Shown: positions 1 through 7,804, counted from the stretch's first letter. The stretch is 64,000 bases of DNA from Salinibacterium sp. SWN248 (GCF_015864575.1 NZ_JADYWW010000002.1:558001-622000), one strand, 5' to 3'. The notes: generated by a model not told the origin, from the sequence alone. A program made the numbers and translations.

Positions 1-1
1 C

Positions 2-283
2 GGCGGACTCCCCCTATTGCGCAAGGCCGGCCGCTGGGTCGTCGCCGGAGCCCTCGGCGGTCACACTATCGGCTTCGACGTGCGCGACCTCTACCTGCAC
101 AACCGGCAACTCATCGGCTCCACGATGCACACCCCGGAGCACTTCGAGCTGCTTATGGAGATGGCGCGGCGGGGCGAAATCACACCTCTCGTCGCGGCGA
201 TCTTCCCGCTCGAGGAGGCTGCCGAAGCCCAGGAAGAACTCGCTCGCCGGGCGCACGTCGGCAAGATTGTGTTGCGCCCATAG
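2..283 (+). CDS. Zinc-type (MDR) dehydrogenase, C-terminal part only
   Basis: The reading frame is open from the left edge, so the 5' end of the gene lies outside the window and only about 93 C-terminal residues are visible. The piece has the usual ending of medium-chain dehydrogenase/reductase (quinone reductase-like) proteins: a beta-strand of the Rossmann domain (RWVVAGALGG), a segment of the type LIGSTMHTPEHFELLM, then FPLEEAAEAQEELARRAHVGKIVL, the classic last helix and strand that close the catalytic domain. The substrate cannot be deduced. It is convergent with the MFS gene, with only 6 bp between the two stop codons. The superfamily is fairly sure; the exact reaction is unknown. Confidence 0.75.
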   Translation, partial: GGLPLLRKAGRWVVAGALGGHTIGFDVRDLYLHNRQLIGSTMHTPEHFELLMEMARRGEITPLVAAIFPLEEAAEAQEELARRAHVGKIVLRP

Positions 284-289
284 CTGACT

Positions 290-1540
290 TTAGGGTTTGC
301 GACCGCTGAGCATCGCGCTAACAACAAGCAGTAGCAGCGCACCCAGCGCTATCCCGCCCATCGCGGCGGGTACACCGCTCGCCTGAATGAGCACTCCTGC
401 GAGCGCACTGCCGGCGGCACCGCCAATGTTGTGACTGGTGTTCACCCACGTCATGGCTGAGTTCTGCTGGTGCTCGCCACCCGAAGCGTGCGCGGCAACA
501 TAGGTGACGATCATCACAGGAGAGAAGAACAGCCCGGCGACAACAAGCACCGCGCTGACCGCGACCGCACCCGTGACGATGGCAACGAGAGAGGTGCTCG
601 CAAGAAGCACAACCGAGAGTACGACGAGCTGCCTAGCCGGCGAGCCAGGCAGCTTCAGCGCGCCATAGAGGAGTCCGCCGAGCGCACTACCTCCGGCGAA
701 CAAGCCAAGCGCGATTCCCGCGGCTGCCGATCCGCCATAGGTTGCCAGCGCGACCGGCACCGCAACACTGAGTGATCCCGCGACGCTTCCCGCGATGAGT
801 GCCGGCAAGAGAAGACCCACGAAGCGAGCATCCAGAATCAACGGTGTGAGCTGTGGAAGCTCACGGCCGCCTGCTTCCGGATGCGCATCGCGCGGCCTCA
901 TCGCCCCGACTGCAGGAGTAGCAACAAAGATGAGGCCACCCGCGAGCACCAACACCGCGGGAATGATGAGCGCCACCCCGGGGGCGATGAACGCCAACGC
1001 GAGTCCGGCAATGGCCGGGCCTACGAGATAGAGCAGCTCTTCCACGACGGCGTCGAAACTCAAGCCTTTCTTGAGCAGCTCGGGGTTCGGGGTCAATGAT
1101 CCCCACGCCACCCGCATCGTCGGTCCAACCGGCGGGGCAACAACCCCCGCGACCGCCGCAAGAATCACGAGCTGCAGTCCCGGTCCGCCAATCAGTGACG
1201 TGGCGGCGAGCACACCGAGCGTGGCGCTGAAAAGCACCACCAAAATGGTGAGAACTCGACGAGCACCGAAGCGATCGATTAGTGATGCACGTACGGGCGC
1301 GAGCACGCTTGCCGTCGCTCCATACAGCGCAAGGGCAGTGCCGGCGAGCGCAACAGAACCTGTCGCCTCCACCACCGCATAAAACAGTGGAAGCAAAACC
1401 AAAGCGTACGCAGAACGACCGATCAGGGCGGTGCCAAAAGTGAGCGGCACCTGAGGCAGGGAAAGCGCGTCGCGGTAGCGAGTAGTCACAGGCTGGGGCA
1501 TCCGTTTAATCGCATAACGCCCTAAGGGGAGTCGTGTCAC
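290..1540 (-). CDS. Major facilitator superfamily transporter
   Basis: A 416-residue integral membrane protein with about twelve hydrophobic segments, the usual size of a single-subunit MFS permease. Loop 2-3 carries RASLIDRFGARRVL, which resembles the MFS motif A (GxxxDRxGRR). The TM4/5 region VAPPVGPTMRVAWGSL and the later SGGEHQQNSAMTWVNTSHNIGGAAGSAL are typical of drug or metabolite exporters of the AraJ/YdhP type. The GTG start overlaps the stop of the upstream 95-residue gene by 4 bp, which suggests translational coupling; an in-frame ATG 13 codons inside is an alternative start. The substrate is unknown. Confidence 0.8.
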   Translation of the reverse strand: MTRLPLGRYAIKRMPQPVTTRYRDALSLPQVPLTFGTALIGRSAYALVLLPLFYAVVEATGSVALAGTALALYGATASVLAPVRASLIDRFGARRVLTILVVLFSATLGVLAATSLIGGPGLQLVILAAVAGVVAPPVGPTMRVAWGSLTPNPELLKKGLSFDAVVEELLYLVGPAIAGLALAFIAPGVALIIPAVLVLAGGLIFVATPAVGAMRPRDAHPEAGGRELPQLTPLILDARFVGLLLPALIAGSVAGSLSVAVPVALATYGGSAAAGIALGLFAGGSALGGLLYGALKLPGSPARQLVVLSVVLLASTSLVAIVTGAVAVSAVLVVAGLFFSPVMIVTYVAAHASGGEHQQNSAMTWVNTSHNIGGAAGSALAGVLIQASGVPAAMGGIALGALLLLVVSAMLSGRKP

Positions 1541-1824
1541 TCGTCAGTAAACTCTTCGACCGTCTTCTGCTCTAGGTCGTGGCGCACTACGCGGAGAAGC
1601 TGATCGGCCTCTTCGACCGAGTCGACCGAAGTGCGGAGGATCTCCGCGCCCGTATCGCGGCGCACCACCACGAGATCGGCACCTGGCCCTCTCGGACTGG
1701 TATCGCCCATCAGCAGACTTCCGACAAGCTCAGCCGCGAATCGGGCAGCATGACGCACCGGATGGTCGCGGCGCTTTTCGATGCGAACCTCGAGGTGTTC
1801 GGCCGCGCGATCCTGCTCCGACAT
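1537..1824 (-). CDS. Conserved small acidic protein of unknown function
   Basis: A 95-residue soluble protein with no signal peptide or membrane segment. The start is supported by an AAGGAGC Shine-Dalgarno sequence 7-8 bases upstream. The middle (DLVVVRRDTGAEILRTSV) reads as two beta strands, followed by a helix with VEEADQLLRVVRHDLEQ, so it is probably a compact alpha/beta domain. It sits directly upstream of the MFS transporter and overlaps it by 4 bp, so the two are probably co-expressed. No family is recognised with certainty. Confidence 0.65.
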   Translation of the reverse strand: MSEQDRAAEHLEVRIEKRRDHPVRHAARFAAELVGSLLMGDTSPRGPGADLVVVRRDTGAEILRTSVDSVEEADQLLRVVRHDLEQKTVEEFTDE

Positions 1825-1949
1825 GCTGCGCTCCTTGCTTCTTCAGCGAAACCCAGTAGCTGAGCCTAGTTCATTTCACGCACGGCGCAGCCCTGATGAT
1901 CGAGCGAGGCGAAGAACGCGGCTGCTCACTGCCATCGTGCCTCTATGTT

Positions 1950-3188
1950 TTAGGAAACGTAGCCGGTCGGCCTACCGTCAAGTAGATTCCGGGTAAATCG
2001 CGAAATGTCATCGTGGAGTCCCGTGTGGGCATGCGCAACCGGTGCCTCTGCGCGCACAAAGTCCTCGACACTTTCGAGCGCTGCCGTGACGATCGCGCGC
2101 GCTGAACGCACTTTCCACGTCTCAGCTTCCGCGACGAGGTCGTCGATCGTGATGGCGCTATGCGCATACTTTCGGTTCACCGCCAACGCCATCTTGCCGT
2201 CACTGTCAAGGTGGGTTTGCGGCACCACATCGTAGGCCGGGGTGATTCTCGTGGTGCCGTCGTGCAGGTGGAGCATGCTGATGTTCTTGCCGTGCATATC
2301 GAGGTTTCCGACTGCTTGTGAGACCGTGAGAAGTCTCAGCAGTTGCTCGACAGCCTCCCGATCGCCGTCACGACCTAGAACATCCGCTATTCGTTTGAGC
2401 GTTACTTTGCCGCCGAATTCTTGGTACTTCTCGTTCTTCGATGCGCCGAGCGCCTGGTTCATATCTTCTTGGTGGATGCGCCCCTGCGGCGCGTTTGGCG
2501 AGCGATCATATCGCTCGATCACTAGGCCCTGGATGCCATCGAAGTCTTCGATCTTTGCTTCAAGCGAGGTCAGGCCTGCGGCCTTCGCTGCTCGATAGCC
2601 ATACTCCTCGTCGAACGTAATGGTGGGGTAACGGGATGACGGTGGCTTAATGATGTGGGTAGACGGATACCCCTCCAACACCTGAAACCATTGCCCCTCG
2701 CTACGCGCGAGAACAATCTTGTCTTGAACGCCAGCTAACGAAGTTCGGCCCGACTGGGGGCGATTTCCGAGCGGAGCTGCTTGGGTGTTGGTGAGCATCC
2801 GACCAATTTCGGCGGAGCTAACCGCCGCACGGGCGGGTGTGCGGGGCTCCCCCAGAGCCTCCGGGTCGTAGATCTGCACCGCGCCGGCTACGTCTCTTCC
2901 GAATCTGGCGAGCAGCGGAATAACGTCATCGGCAGAGACCCTGATCTCCGCGGCCAAGTTCTCGAGAGCCCGACCCTCAGGAAGTATCTCGGCGAAGAAA
3001 TTGCGGCGGCGCCCTGCGCGGCTGCGGTTCGCGACGAGGTCGAACGGCACCGACTCCGAGAGGATCGTGCTCCCCAGCCCCCACGTGGCGATGGCCTCTG
3101 GGGTCGCGATGAAGTCGAAAGTGCGACGGTCACTGCCTACGAGATGTCCCACCAACTCACCGTAGAGCTCGACGCGCAGGTCAGCCAT
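1950..3188 (-). CDS. hipA: HipA-family serine/threonine kinase toxin
   Basis: A 412-residue protein with full HipA architecture. It has an N-terminal HipA subdomain (LYGELVGHL), the ejectable autophosphorylation loop GRTSLAGVQDK with Ser150, and the ATP-binding lysine in HIIKPP (Lys181). The catalytic loop is GNLDMHGKN (Asp297) and the metal-binding Asp is in PAYDVVP (Asp320). Ser150 and Lys181 fall at the same numbers as in E. coli HipA, which phosphorylates glutamyl-tRNA synthetase and induces dormancy; the target here is an inference. All key residues look intact, so the kinase should be active. The start at ATG 3188 overlaps the hipB stop by 8 bp; an ATG three codons upstream is possible. 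It forms one operon with hipB. Confidence 0.9.
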   Translation of the reverse strand: MADLRVELYGELVGHLVGSDRRTFDFIATPEAIATWGLGSTILSESVPFDLVANRSRAGRRRNFFAEILPEGRALENLAAEIRVSADDVIPLLARFGRDVAGAVQIYDPEALGEPRTPARAAVSSAEIGRMLTNTQAAPLGNRPQSGRTSLAGVQDKIVLARSEGQWFQVLEGYPSTHIIKPPSSRYPTITFDEEYGYRAAKAAGLTSLEAKIEDFDGIQGLVIERYDRSPNAPQGRIHQEDMNQALGASKNEKYQEFGGKVTLKRIADVLGRDGDREAVEQLLRLLTVSQAVGNLDMHGKNISMLHLHDGTTRITPAYDVVPQTHLDSDGKMALAVNRKYAHSAITIDDLVAEAETWKVRSARAIVTAALESVEDFVRAEAPVAHAHTGLHDDISRFTRNLLDGRPTGYVS

Positions 3189-3450
3189 TGCTGGCATCCC
3201 CAGCGTTCTCCGCTGATTCCGCCTGCGGCTCGCCGACTTCCAGATACATCCGGATGCCCGTCGCTCTCATGATCTCGAAAATGCGCTCAAGCACGATCTG
3301 CTTCTTTCCGGATTCCAGAGCCCAAATGTACTTTTGATCGGCATCAAGTCGCTCGGCGAGTTCGCGCTGAGAGAGACCGCTGACCAAACGGCCCTGTTGC
3401 AGCATCCGGCCGAGCGCCTCCGCACTTTTCACTTCTCCTCGCGCTGCCAT
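3181..3450 (-). CDS. hipB: HipB-like XRE-family antitoxin and autorepressor
   Basis: An 89-residue DNA-binding antitoxin. An XRE helix-turn-helix lies at about residues 26-50 (LSQRELAERLDADQKYIWALESGK), followed by VLERIFEIMRATGIRMYLEV, the small beta-strand dimerisation region seen in HipB. The ATG at 3450 is preferred over upstream extensions because it sits just after a G-rich ribosome binding site (GAGGGGAG), and because the extended frame would be a translation of the operator repeats. The gene is upstream of hipA and overlaps it, the standard toxin-antitoxin order. Expected role: neutralise HipA and repress the operon through the repeats between 3463 and 3536. Confidence 0.88.
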   Translation of the reverse strand: MAARGEVKSAEALGRMLQQGRLVSGLSQRELAERLDADQKYIWALESGKKQIVLERIFEIMRATGIRMYLEVGEPQAESAENAGDASNG

Positions 3451-3462
3451 GACTGCTCCCCT

Positions 3463-3536
3463 CGACGGTCTTATTGCCTTCAGAGTATCCGACGGTCTTA
3501 TTGCCGTCAAGACGTGCGACGGCAATAAGACCGTCG
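3463..3536 (-). promoter_or_regulatory. hipBA promoter with three operator repeats
   Basis: The 16-base element CGACGGTCTTATTGCC occurs at 3463-3478 and 3490-3505, and inverted at 3521-3536. The last two extend to a 19-bp perfect inverted repeat (3490-3508 with 3518-3536, 9-base loop). On the minus strand a promoter fits between them: -35 TTGACG at 3510-3505, a 17-base spacer, and -10 TACTCT at 3487-3482. One repeat lies upstream of the -35, one lies in the spacer, and one lies between the -10 and the hipB ribosome binding site. This is what an autoregulated toxin-antitoxin operator should look like. Confidence 0.85.
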
Positions 3537-3648
3537 CGGATTCCATTGGCGGCTCGCAGCACTCGGCGCTGCAGCCCAGACAACCCCGCTTCATTTAGGC
3601 TGAACGCAGCGGTCTGAGCGACCGGATGCAGGCAAGAGGATTCCGCCC

Positions 3649-4419
3649 ATGACCACCACCCCTGAGCACGTTCCCACCATCGTTTTGTCGAAGGCGTCGG
3701 CGGGTGGCGCTCACGAAAAGCCTGAGCTGACGACGCTGATCCATGGGCTCGAAGCATCCATGAAATCGGCCATCGAAGCCACGGGTGCTCGCGTCATCAG
3801 CGTTGACGGCTTTACCGAGGCTGACGTGGATGCCGCGCTCAGCCAGGCAGACGGCGTCGTGCTGCTCGGCGGTGGCGATGTTGACCCGGACGAGTATGGG
3901 GCGACGGAGCGGCATCCGAAGCTCTACAACATCGACCGCACGACCGACCGCGTCGACATTGAACTCGTAAACCAGGCCACCGAGCGCCGCCTGCCGCTGC
4001 TCGCAATCTGCCGCGGGATGCACATCGTGAATGTTGCGCGCGGTGGAACACTCATCCAGCACCTCGAACCGAGCGCCGTTGTGCACAGCGGCGGCGGAGT
4101 CGACGCGATGGTCGATCACGACGTGACGCTTGAGCCCGCTTCGCAACTCTCTGAACTGTATGGCGACGGCACGATGACGATTCGCTCCGGTCATCACCAA
4201 GCGGTGGATGTCGTCGGCGCCGGACTCACCGCCACCGGTCGCGCTGCCGACGGCGTGGTCGAAGCGGTGGAAAGCACCGACCCGACTTCTCCCCTGATCG
4301 CGGTTCAGTGGCATCCCGAAGACCACAAGGCAAGCGAATGCGACCGCGAACTTCTCTTCGGCTGGCTCACCACGCAGGCGCGCGAATTTCACGCACGCCA
4401 GAGCGAAGTAGCCGCTTAG
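3649..4419 (+). CDS. Gamma-glutamyl-gamma-aminobutyrate hydrolase-like class I glutamine amidotransferase
   Basis: A 256-residue cytoplasmic hydrolase of the peptidase C26 (PuuD) family. The nucleophile elbow LAICRGMHIVNVARGG holds Cys121, and the catalytic His222 and Glu224 are in AVQWHPED. GHHQAVD near residue 182 and the LLGGGDVDPDEYG loop are typical of the family. PuuD-type enzymes hydrolyse gamma-glutamyl amides in putrescine breakdown. No other putrescine gene is nearby, so the substrate is open. The ATG at 3649 is the natural start. It diverges from hipBA and is probably transcribed alone. Confidence 0.85.
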   Translation: MTTTPEHVPTIVLSKASAGGAHEKPELTTLIHGLEASMKSAIEATGARVISVDGFTEADVDAALSQADGVVLLGGGDVDPDEYGATERHPKLYNIDRTTDRVDIELVNQATERRLPLLAICRGMHIVNVARGGTLIQHLEPSAVVHSGGGVDAMVDHDVTLEPASQLSELYGDGTMTIRSGHHQAVDVVGAGLTATGRAADGVVEAVESTDPTSPLIAVQWHPEDHKASECDRELLFGWLTTQAREFHARQSEVAA

Positions 4420-4480
4420 AGCCGGTCACCAAAGCTGAAGCATCCTTGCGAATGGATGGCCGCAGTGCGACGCTGAGAGC

Positions 4481-4936
4481 ATGCGGAAACTAGCCCTCGC
4501 CTTCCTTGCCGGTAGTGCCGCACTCGCTCTCGCGGGCTGCACTGCCTCCGCTAACCCTGAGTTTGCGCCCGCCAGTGGGTCGCCGGCCGAATTCCCGGAG
4601 TGGGTGCGCGAGGACTTCACGAACGAATATTCCGACCTCACGCTTGTCAGCGAAGCCACCGATGAAGTCGGCGAGGATCTCATATATTCCGCACGCAACA
4701 CCAAGGATTTTGTGTGCGTCGTCATTGCAACCCCTCCCACCGACGGCGGAGATGGCGATGACTGGTTCCTCTCAGCAGGGTGCGTGCCGCCGTCACGCTT
4801 CGCCGAGAACGGCGCAATGGTGTCGTACGGCGGCGGAGGCCGCAGCGGCGGAGCTCACCTATTCCCAACCGGCTTCAACATACCTCTCGAAGCCGGATGG
4901 GTGCGCGTGAGTCCGCAGCTAGCGATCAAGGACTAG
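4481..4936 (+). CDS. Putative exported lipoprotein, function unknown
   Basis: A 151-residue protein beginning MRKLALAFLAGSAALALAGC, a type II signal peptide with lipobox LAGC; Cys20 would be lipidated and hold the protein on the outer face of the membrane. The mature part is acidic and has two further cysteines (DFVCVV and SAGCVPP) that could form a disulphide. A glycine-rich stretch (YGGGGRSGGAHLF) is near the end. No enzyme motif is seen. Its stop overlaps the stop of the convergent alanine dehydrogenase gene in a shared CTAG. Confidence 0.7.
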   Translation: MRKLALAFLAGSAALALAGCTASANPEFAPASGSPAEFPEWVREDFTNEYSDLTLVSEATDEVGEDLIYSARNTKDFVCVVIATPPTDGGDGDDWFLSAGCVPPSRFAENGAMVSYGGGGRSGGAHLFPTGFNIPLEAGWVRVSPQLAIKD

Positions 4937-6021
4937 CGAACCGCCATTGCGGCACGAACGCCAGCGTTGACGATTTCGCCACCGGCTACGTTCAAGCCGC
5001 GAGCAAGTGCTGGGGATGCGGCAGCGGCGGCATCCCAGCCCAGGTTCGCGATGGCGACAACGAACGGCAGCGTGGCATTGCTGAGCGCGCGAGTTGAGGT
5101 GCGCGGAACAGCGCCGGGCATGTTGGCAACGCAGTAGTAGAGCGAGTTGTGAACGGCGAAGGTGGGGTCGTCGTAGGTCGTGGCGTGGGAGCCTTCGAAG
5201 CATCCGCCCTGGTCGATCGCGATGTCGACGAGCACCGAACCGGGCTTCATCGACGCCACCATTTCGTCAGTGACGAGCTTGGGAGCTGCAGCGCCGGGGA
5301 TCAGCACCGAACCGATCACGAGGTCGGCTTCGAGAAGCTGTTCGGCAATTTCGTAGCGCGTCGAAACACGGGTCTGAATCTGGCCGTTGAAGCGCTCTTC
5401 GAGAACCCGAAGGCGCGGCAGCGAAATGTCAATGATCGTGACGGCTGCGCCCAAACCGAGAGCGTTGGCCGCAGCGTGCTCACCAGCAACGCCGCCACCG
5501 ATGACAACAACTTTGGCCTTGGGGGTTCCGGCAACTCCGCCGAGCAGTTGACCGCTGCCACCCTCAGCCTTGAGCAGAGCGTGGGCACCAGCAACGATCG
5601 AGAGTCGACCAGCGACCTCGCTCATCGGGGCAAGAAGTGGAAGCGAACGGTCGTCGCCCTGAACGGTCTCGTAGGCGATCGCGGTGGTGCCGGAAGCAAC
5701 GAGGGCCTCGGTCAGCGCGCGATCGGCAGCGAGGTGCAGGTACGTGAAAAGGGTGAGGTCTGTGCGAAAGTAGCCGTACTCCGAAGCGATGGGTTCCTTG
5801 ACCTTCACGACGAGGTCGGCGGATGCCCACACCTCGTCGGCCGCAACGACAATGCGTGCGCCCGCAGCAGCGTAATCCTCATCAGTGAAACCACTGCCGA
5901 GACCGGCACCGGACTGCAGCGTCACGGTGTGCCCGGCTGCTACAAGGGTGTCGACGCCCGCAGGGGTAATCGCGACACGATTTTCGTTGTTCTTGATCTC
6001 AGTGGGCACAGAAATTTGCAT
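4933..6021 (-). CDS. ald: Alanine dehydrogenase
   Basis: A 362-residue enzyme that interconverts L-alanine and pyruvate plus ammonium with NAD. It has the family N-terminus MQISVPTEIKNNENRVA with Arg15, Lys75 in VKVKEP and His96 in YLHLAAD (the pyruvate-binding and catalytic residues of M. tuberculosis Ald), and the NAD-binding motif VIGGGVAGEHAA near residue 175. Length is normal. The start has a GAAAGG ribosome binding site. It is transcribed away from the Lrp/AsnC regulator gene, and the intergenic region carries two inverted repeats, which points to alanine-responsive control as for AldR of mycobacteria. Confidence 0.95.
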   Translation of the reverse strand: MQISVPTEIKNNENRVAITPAGVDTLVAAGHTVTLQSGAGLGSGFTDEDYAAAGARIVVAADEVWASADLVVKVKEPIASEYGYFRTDLTLFTYLHLAADRALTEALVASGTTAIAYETVQGDDRSLPLLAPMSEVAGRLSIVAGAHALLKAEGGSGQLLGGVAGTPKAKVVVIGGGVAGEHAAANALGLGAAVTIIDISLPRLRVLEERFNGQIQTRVSTRYEIAEQLLEADLVIGSVLIPGAAAPKLVTDEMVASMKPGSVLVDIAIDQGGCFEGSHATTYDDPTFAVHNSLYYCVANMPGAVPRTSTRALSNATLPFVVAIANLGWDAAAAASPALARGLNVAGGEIVNAGVRAAMAVR

Positions 6022-6061
6022 CGACTAGCCTTTCGCGGTGGAGTGGGGTAAGCCTGTCAGG

Positions 6062-6091
6062 AATTCTGTCTTTTGTGGAAAAGTCAGAATT
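6062..6091. promoter_or_regulatory. Inverted repeat, candidate Lrp/AldR operator 1
   Basis: The arms 6062-6074 (AATTCTGTCTTTT) and 6079-6091 (AAAAGTCAGAATT) form a 13-bp inverted repeat with one mismatch and a 4-base centre. The site lies between the divergent ald and Lrp-family genes, in a region much richer in A+T than its surroundings. Its place suggests the binding site of the adjacent regulator; this is inferred, not proven. Confidence 0.6.
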
Positions 6092-6117
6092 TTAATCGGA
6101 AAATCATCTCTGGTTGT

Positions 6118-6139
6118 CGCAATTCATGCCAAAATTGCG
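6118..6139. promoter_or_regulatory. Inverted repeat, candidate Lrp/AldR operator 2
   Basis: A perfect 7-bp inverted repeat, CGCAATT (6118-6124) and AATTGCG (6133-6139), with an 8-base spacer, lies 33 bases before the regulator start codon. With the repeat at 6062-6091 it gives two sites in the divergent promoter, as expected for an Lrp-family octamer that wraps DNA. The core AATT is shared by both repeats. Confidence 0.5.
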
Positions 6140-6171
6140 CTCAATCCCCATCCCAACCGAAGGATATTCGC

Positions 6172-6642
6172 ATGCAAGACGAACTCGATTCGATCGACAT
6201 GAAGATCCTCACCCTGCTCTCGCGTGATGCCCGGATGAGCAACGCCGCTATCGCGAGCACGGTCGGCATCGCAGCATCCACCGCTCACACTCGCATCAAG
6301 TCGCTCTTCGACCGCGGCCTGATCACGGGCTATCACGCCGCGCTCAACCAGGCGAAACTCGGGCGCGGGCTGCAAGCAATCATCGGAGTCTCGCTGCGCC
6401 CCGGTGCTCGCCAAGAAAGCATCCAAGCCTTTACGGAAGAAATCCGGCGGCTGCCCGAAGTGATTCAGCTGTTTTTCGTGGGCGGCGGCGATGACTTTCT
6501 CGTGCACATTGCGGTCGAAAACTCGTCCAAGGTGCGGCTATTCGTAGTCGACCATTTGTCGGCCCGCCACAGCGTTGCCTCGACCAATACGAGCATGATC
6601 TTCGAATACCACCGCAACGCGGTTGCTACTGACTTCGCCTAG
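6172..6642 (+). CDS. Lrp/AsnC-family transcriptional regulator, probably of ald
   Basis: A 156-residue regulator. An N-terminal winged helix-turn-helix (DELDSIDMKILTLLSRDARM, then IASTVGIAASTAHTRIKSL) is followed by a RAM ligand-binding domain from about residue 65 (GRGLQAIIGVSLRPGA, RRLPEVIQLFFVGGGDDFLVHI). The start at 6172 is chosen because AAGGA lies 8 bases upstream and the family N-terminus begins there; longer readings run into the intergenic repeats. Divergent pairing with alanine dehydrogenase strongly suggests an alanine-sensing activator of ald. Confidence 0.9.
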   Translation: MQDELDSIDMKILTLLSRDARMSNAAIASTVGIAASTAHTRIKSLFDRGLITGYHAALNQAKLGRGLQAIIGVSLRPGARQESIQAFTEEIRRLPEVIQLFFVGGGDDFLVHIAVENSSKVRLFVVDHLSARHSVASTNTSMIFEYHRNAVATDFA

Positions 6643-7073
6643 AACTGGTCGAAGCACGGGCTCGTAAGCGGCCAGTCGCGTTCGATCCACGCGGGCACGA
6701 ACTCATCGAGTGCGGCTTCGAGCTCGGTGCCGACGTACTCGTCGCGCACCCACCAGGAAACGTCGGCATCCGCTGTCTCGTCAAAGAGCGCGAAGTTGAA
6801 CGACTCGTGGGTCTGCATCTCGTCGGCATGCCGCTGCAGATCCGCGCGATCCTGCTCGGCGGTCATCGTCGCCGGCGGCCAGCCCCACGCTTCGCCATAG
6901 ATCGACCACAGCCGTTCCCGCGACCCCCTCACGGCATCCATATCGAGCTGAGTATCTGAGGCACGGATCGGGCGGAGGTGGTGGCCGGTCGGCAGGGAGA
7001 CGTGGGTCGGATGCTGCCAGCCCGCGGGCAACCACGGCGCGGCCGATGGTGACGTGTTGCTGGGGTCAGTCAT
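6639..7073 (-). CDS. GNAT-like acetyltransferase homologue with apparent internal deletion
   Basis: A 144-residue protein with the start of a GNAT-like family: HHLRPIRASDTQLDMDAVRGS, then IYGEAWGWPPATMTAEQDRADLQRH (read as two parts), then ESFNFALFDET. From memory, homologues continue with a strand of the type LLGCVYIDP before reaching ADADVSWWV. Here FDET (residues 97-100) runs straight into ADADVSWWVRDEYVG. The strand that contacts the substrate thus seems to be missing without a frame shift. Activity is therefore doubtful. Its stop overlaps the Lrp-family gene by 4 bp, tail to tail. Confidence 0.65.
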   Translation of the reverse strand: MTDPSNTSPSAAPWLPAGWQHPTHVSLPTGHHLRPIRASDTQLDMDAVRGSRERLWSIYGEAWGWPPATMTAEQDRADLQRHADEMQTHESFNFALFDETADADVSWWVRDEYVGTELEAALDEFVPAWIERDWPLTSPCFDQF

Positions 7074-7096
7074 TGGGGTCCTTCTCGCTGAACGTT

Positions 7097-7804
7097 CTAA
7101 CGCAGTAGTCCATTCGCGTACGCGTGCGCGACAATCTGCACCCGAGAGGTGAGTGACAGCTTCGCAAGAATGCTGCGGATATGGCTCTTCACTGTCGTCT
7201 CGCCGATGTACGCGGTTTGCGCGATCTCTGCGTTGCTCAGCCCTCGCGCTGCCAACAAGAAAACTTCTTTCTCGCGCACCGAGAGAACATCGATTGCTTC
7301 GGCGACGCGCTCGCGCTGCACGGATGATGTCTGCGCGCGGATGAGGTCTACCGTGTCACTCGCAGCGATTACCGACTGCCCAGCGTGCACAGCCCGAATG
7401 GCGGCCAGAACGAACTCGGGAGTCGCATCCTTCACCAAGAATCCCTCGGCACCTGCCTGAATCGCGCGAACCACCGCCTGATCACGCTGGAAAGTCGTCA
7501 GCATGATGATCTTCGGGCCCAGTCGGGGTGCTGACCCTTCACTCCCTTCACTCCCTTCGCGTTCTGCCGCGGTCTCGGCGAGCGCGCTCATGATGCGCGT
7601 CGTCGCCTCGATACCGTCGAGAAGCGGCATCCGAATGTCCATCAACAGAACGTGCGGGTTCACCTCGTGAGCCAACGCAACGGCCGCTTCTCCGTCGTAG
7701 GCGGCACCCACGAATGCGAGGTCGTCCTGTGACTCAATCAACATCTGGATGCCCGAGCAGAACAACTGGTGATCGTCAGCTATAGCAACACGAATGGGGC
7801 TCAT
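7097..7804 (-). CDS. NarL/FixJ-type response regulator
   Basis: A 235-residue two-component regulator. The receiver domain (residues 1-130) has the acidic pair Asp10-Asp11, the phospho-acceptor Asp56 in LLMDIRMP, and lysine in FLVKDATP. The C-terminal LuxR-type HTH is at about 170-235 (SVREKEVFLLAARGLSNAEI, GETTVKSHIRSILAKL). An unusual insert, AEREGSEGSEGSAPRLG, lies between helix 3 and strand 4 of the receiver and comes from a short DNA repeat. It overlaps the histidine kinase gene by 4 bp, so the two form a coupled pair. Confidence 0.93.
   Translation of the reverse strand: MSPIRVAIADDHQLFCSGIQMLIESQDDLAFVGAAYDGEAAVALAHEVNPHVLLMDIRMPLLDGIEATTRIMSALAETAAEREGSEGSEGSAPRLGPKIIMLTTFQRDQAVVRAIQAGAEGFLVKDATPEFVLAAIRAVHAGQSVIAASDTVDLIRAQTSSVQRERVAEAIDVLSVREKEVFLLAARGLSNAEIAQTAYIGETTVKSHIRSILAKLSLTSRVQIVAHAYANGLLR

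Noticed and set aside
3451-3594. 48-residue extension of HipB
   Set aside because: It would translate the promoter and operator repeats and lacks HipB-like sequence; the ATG at 3450 has a proper ribosome binding site.
6073-6171. 33-residue extension of the Lrp-family regulator
   Set aside because: The family N-terminus and AAGGA site fit ATG 6172, and the extension would cover the candidate operators.
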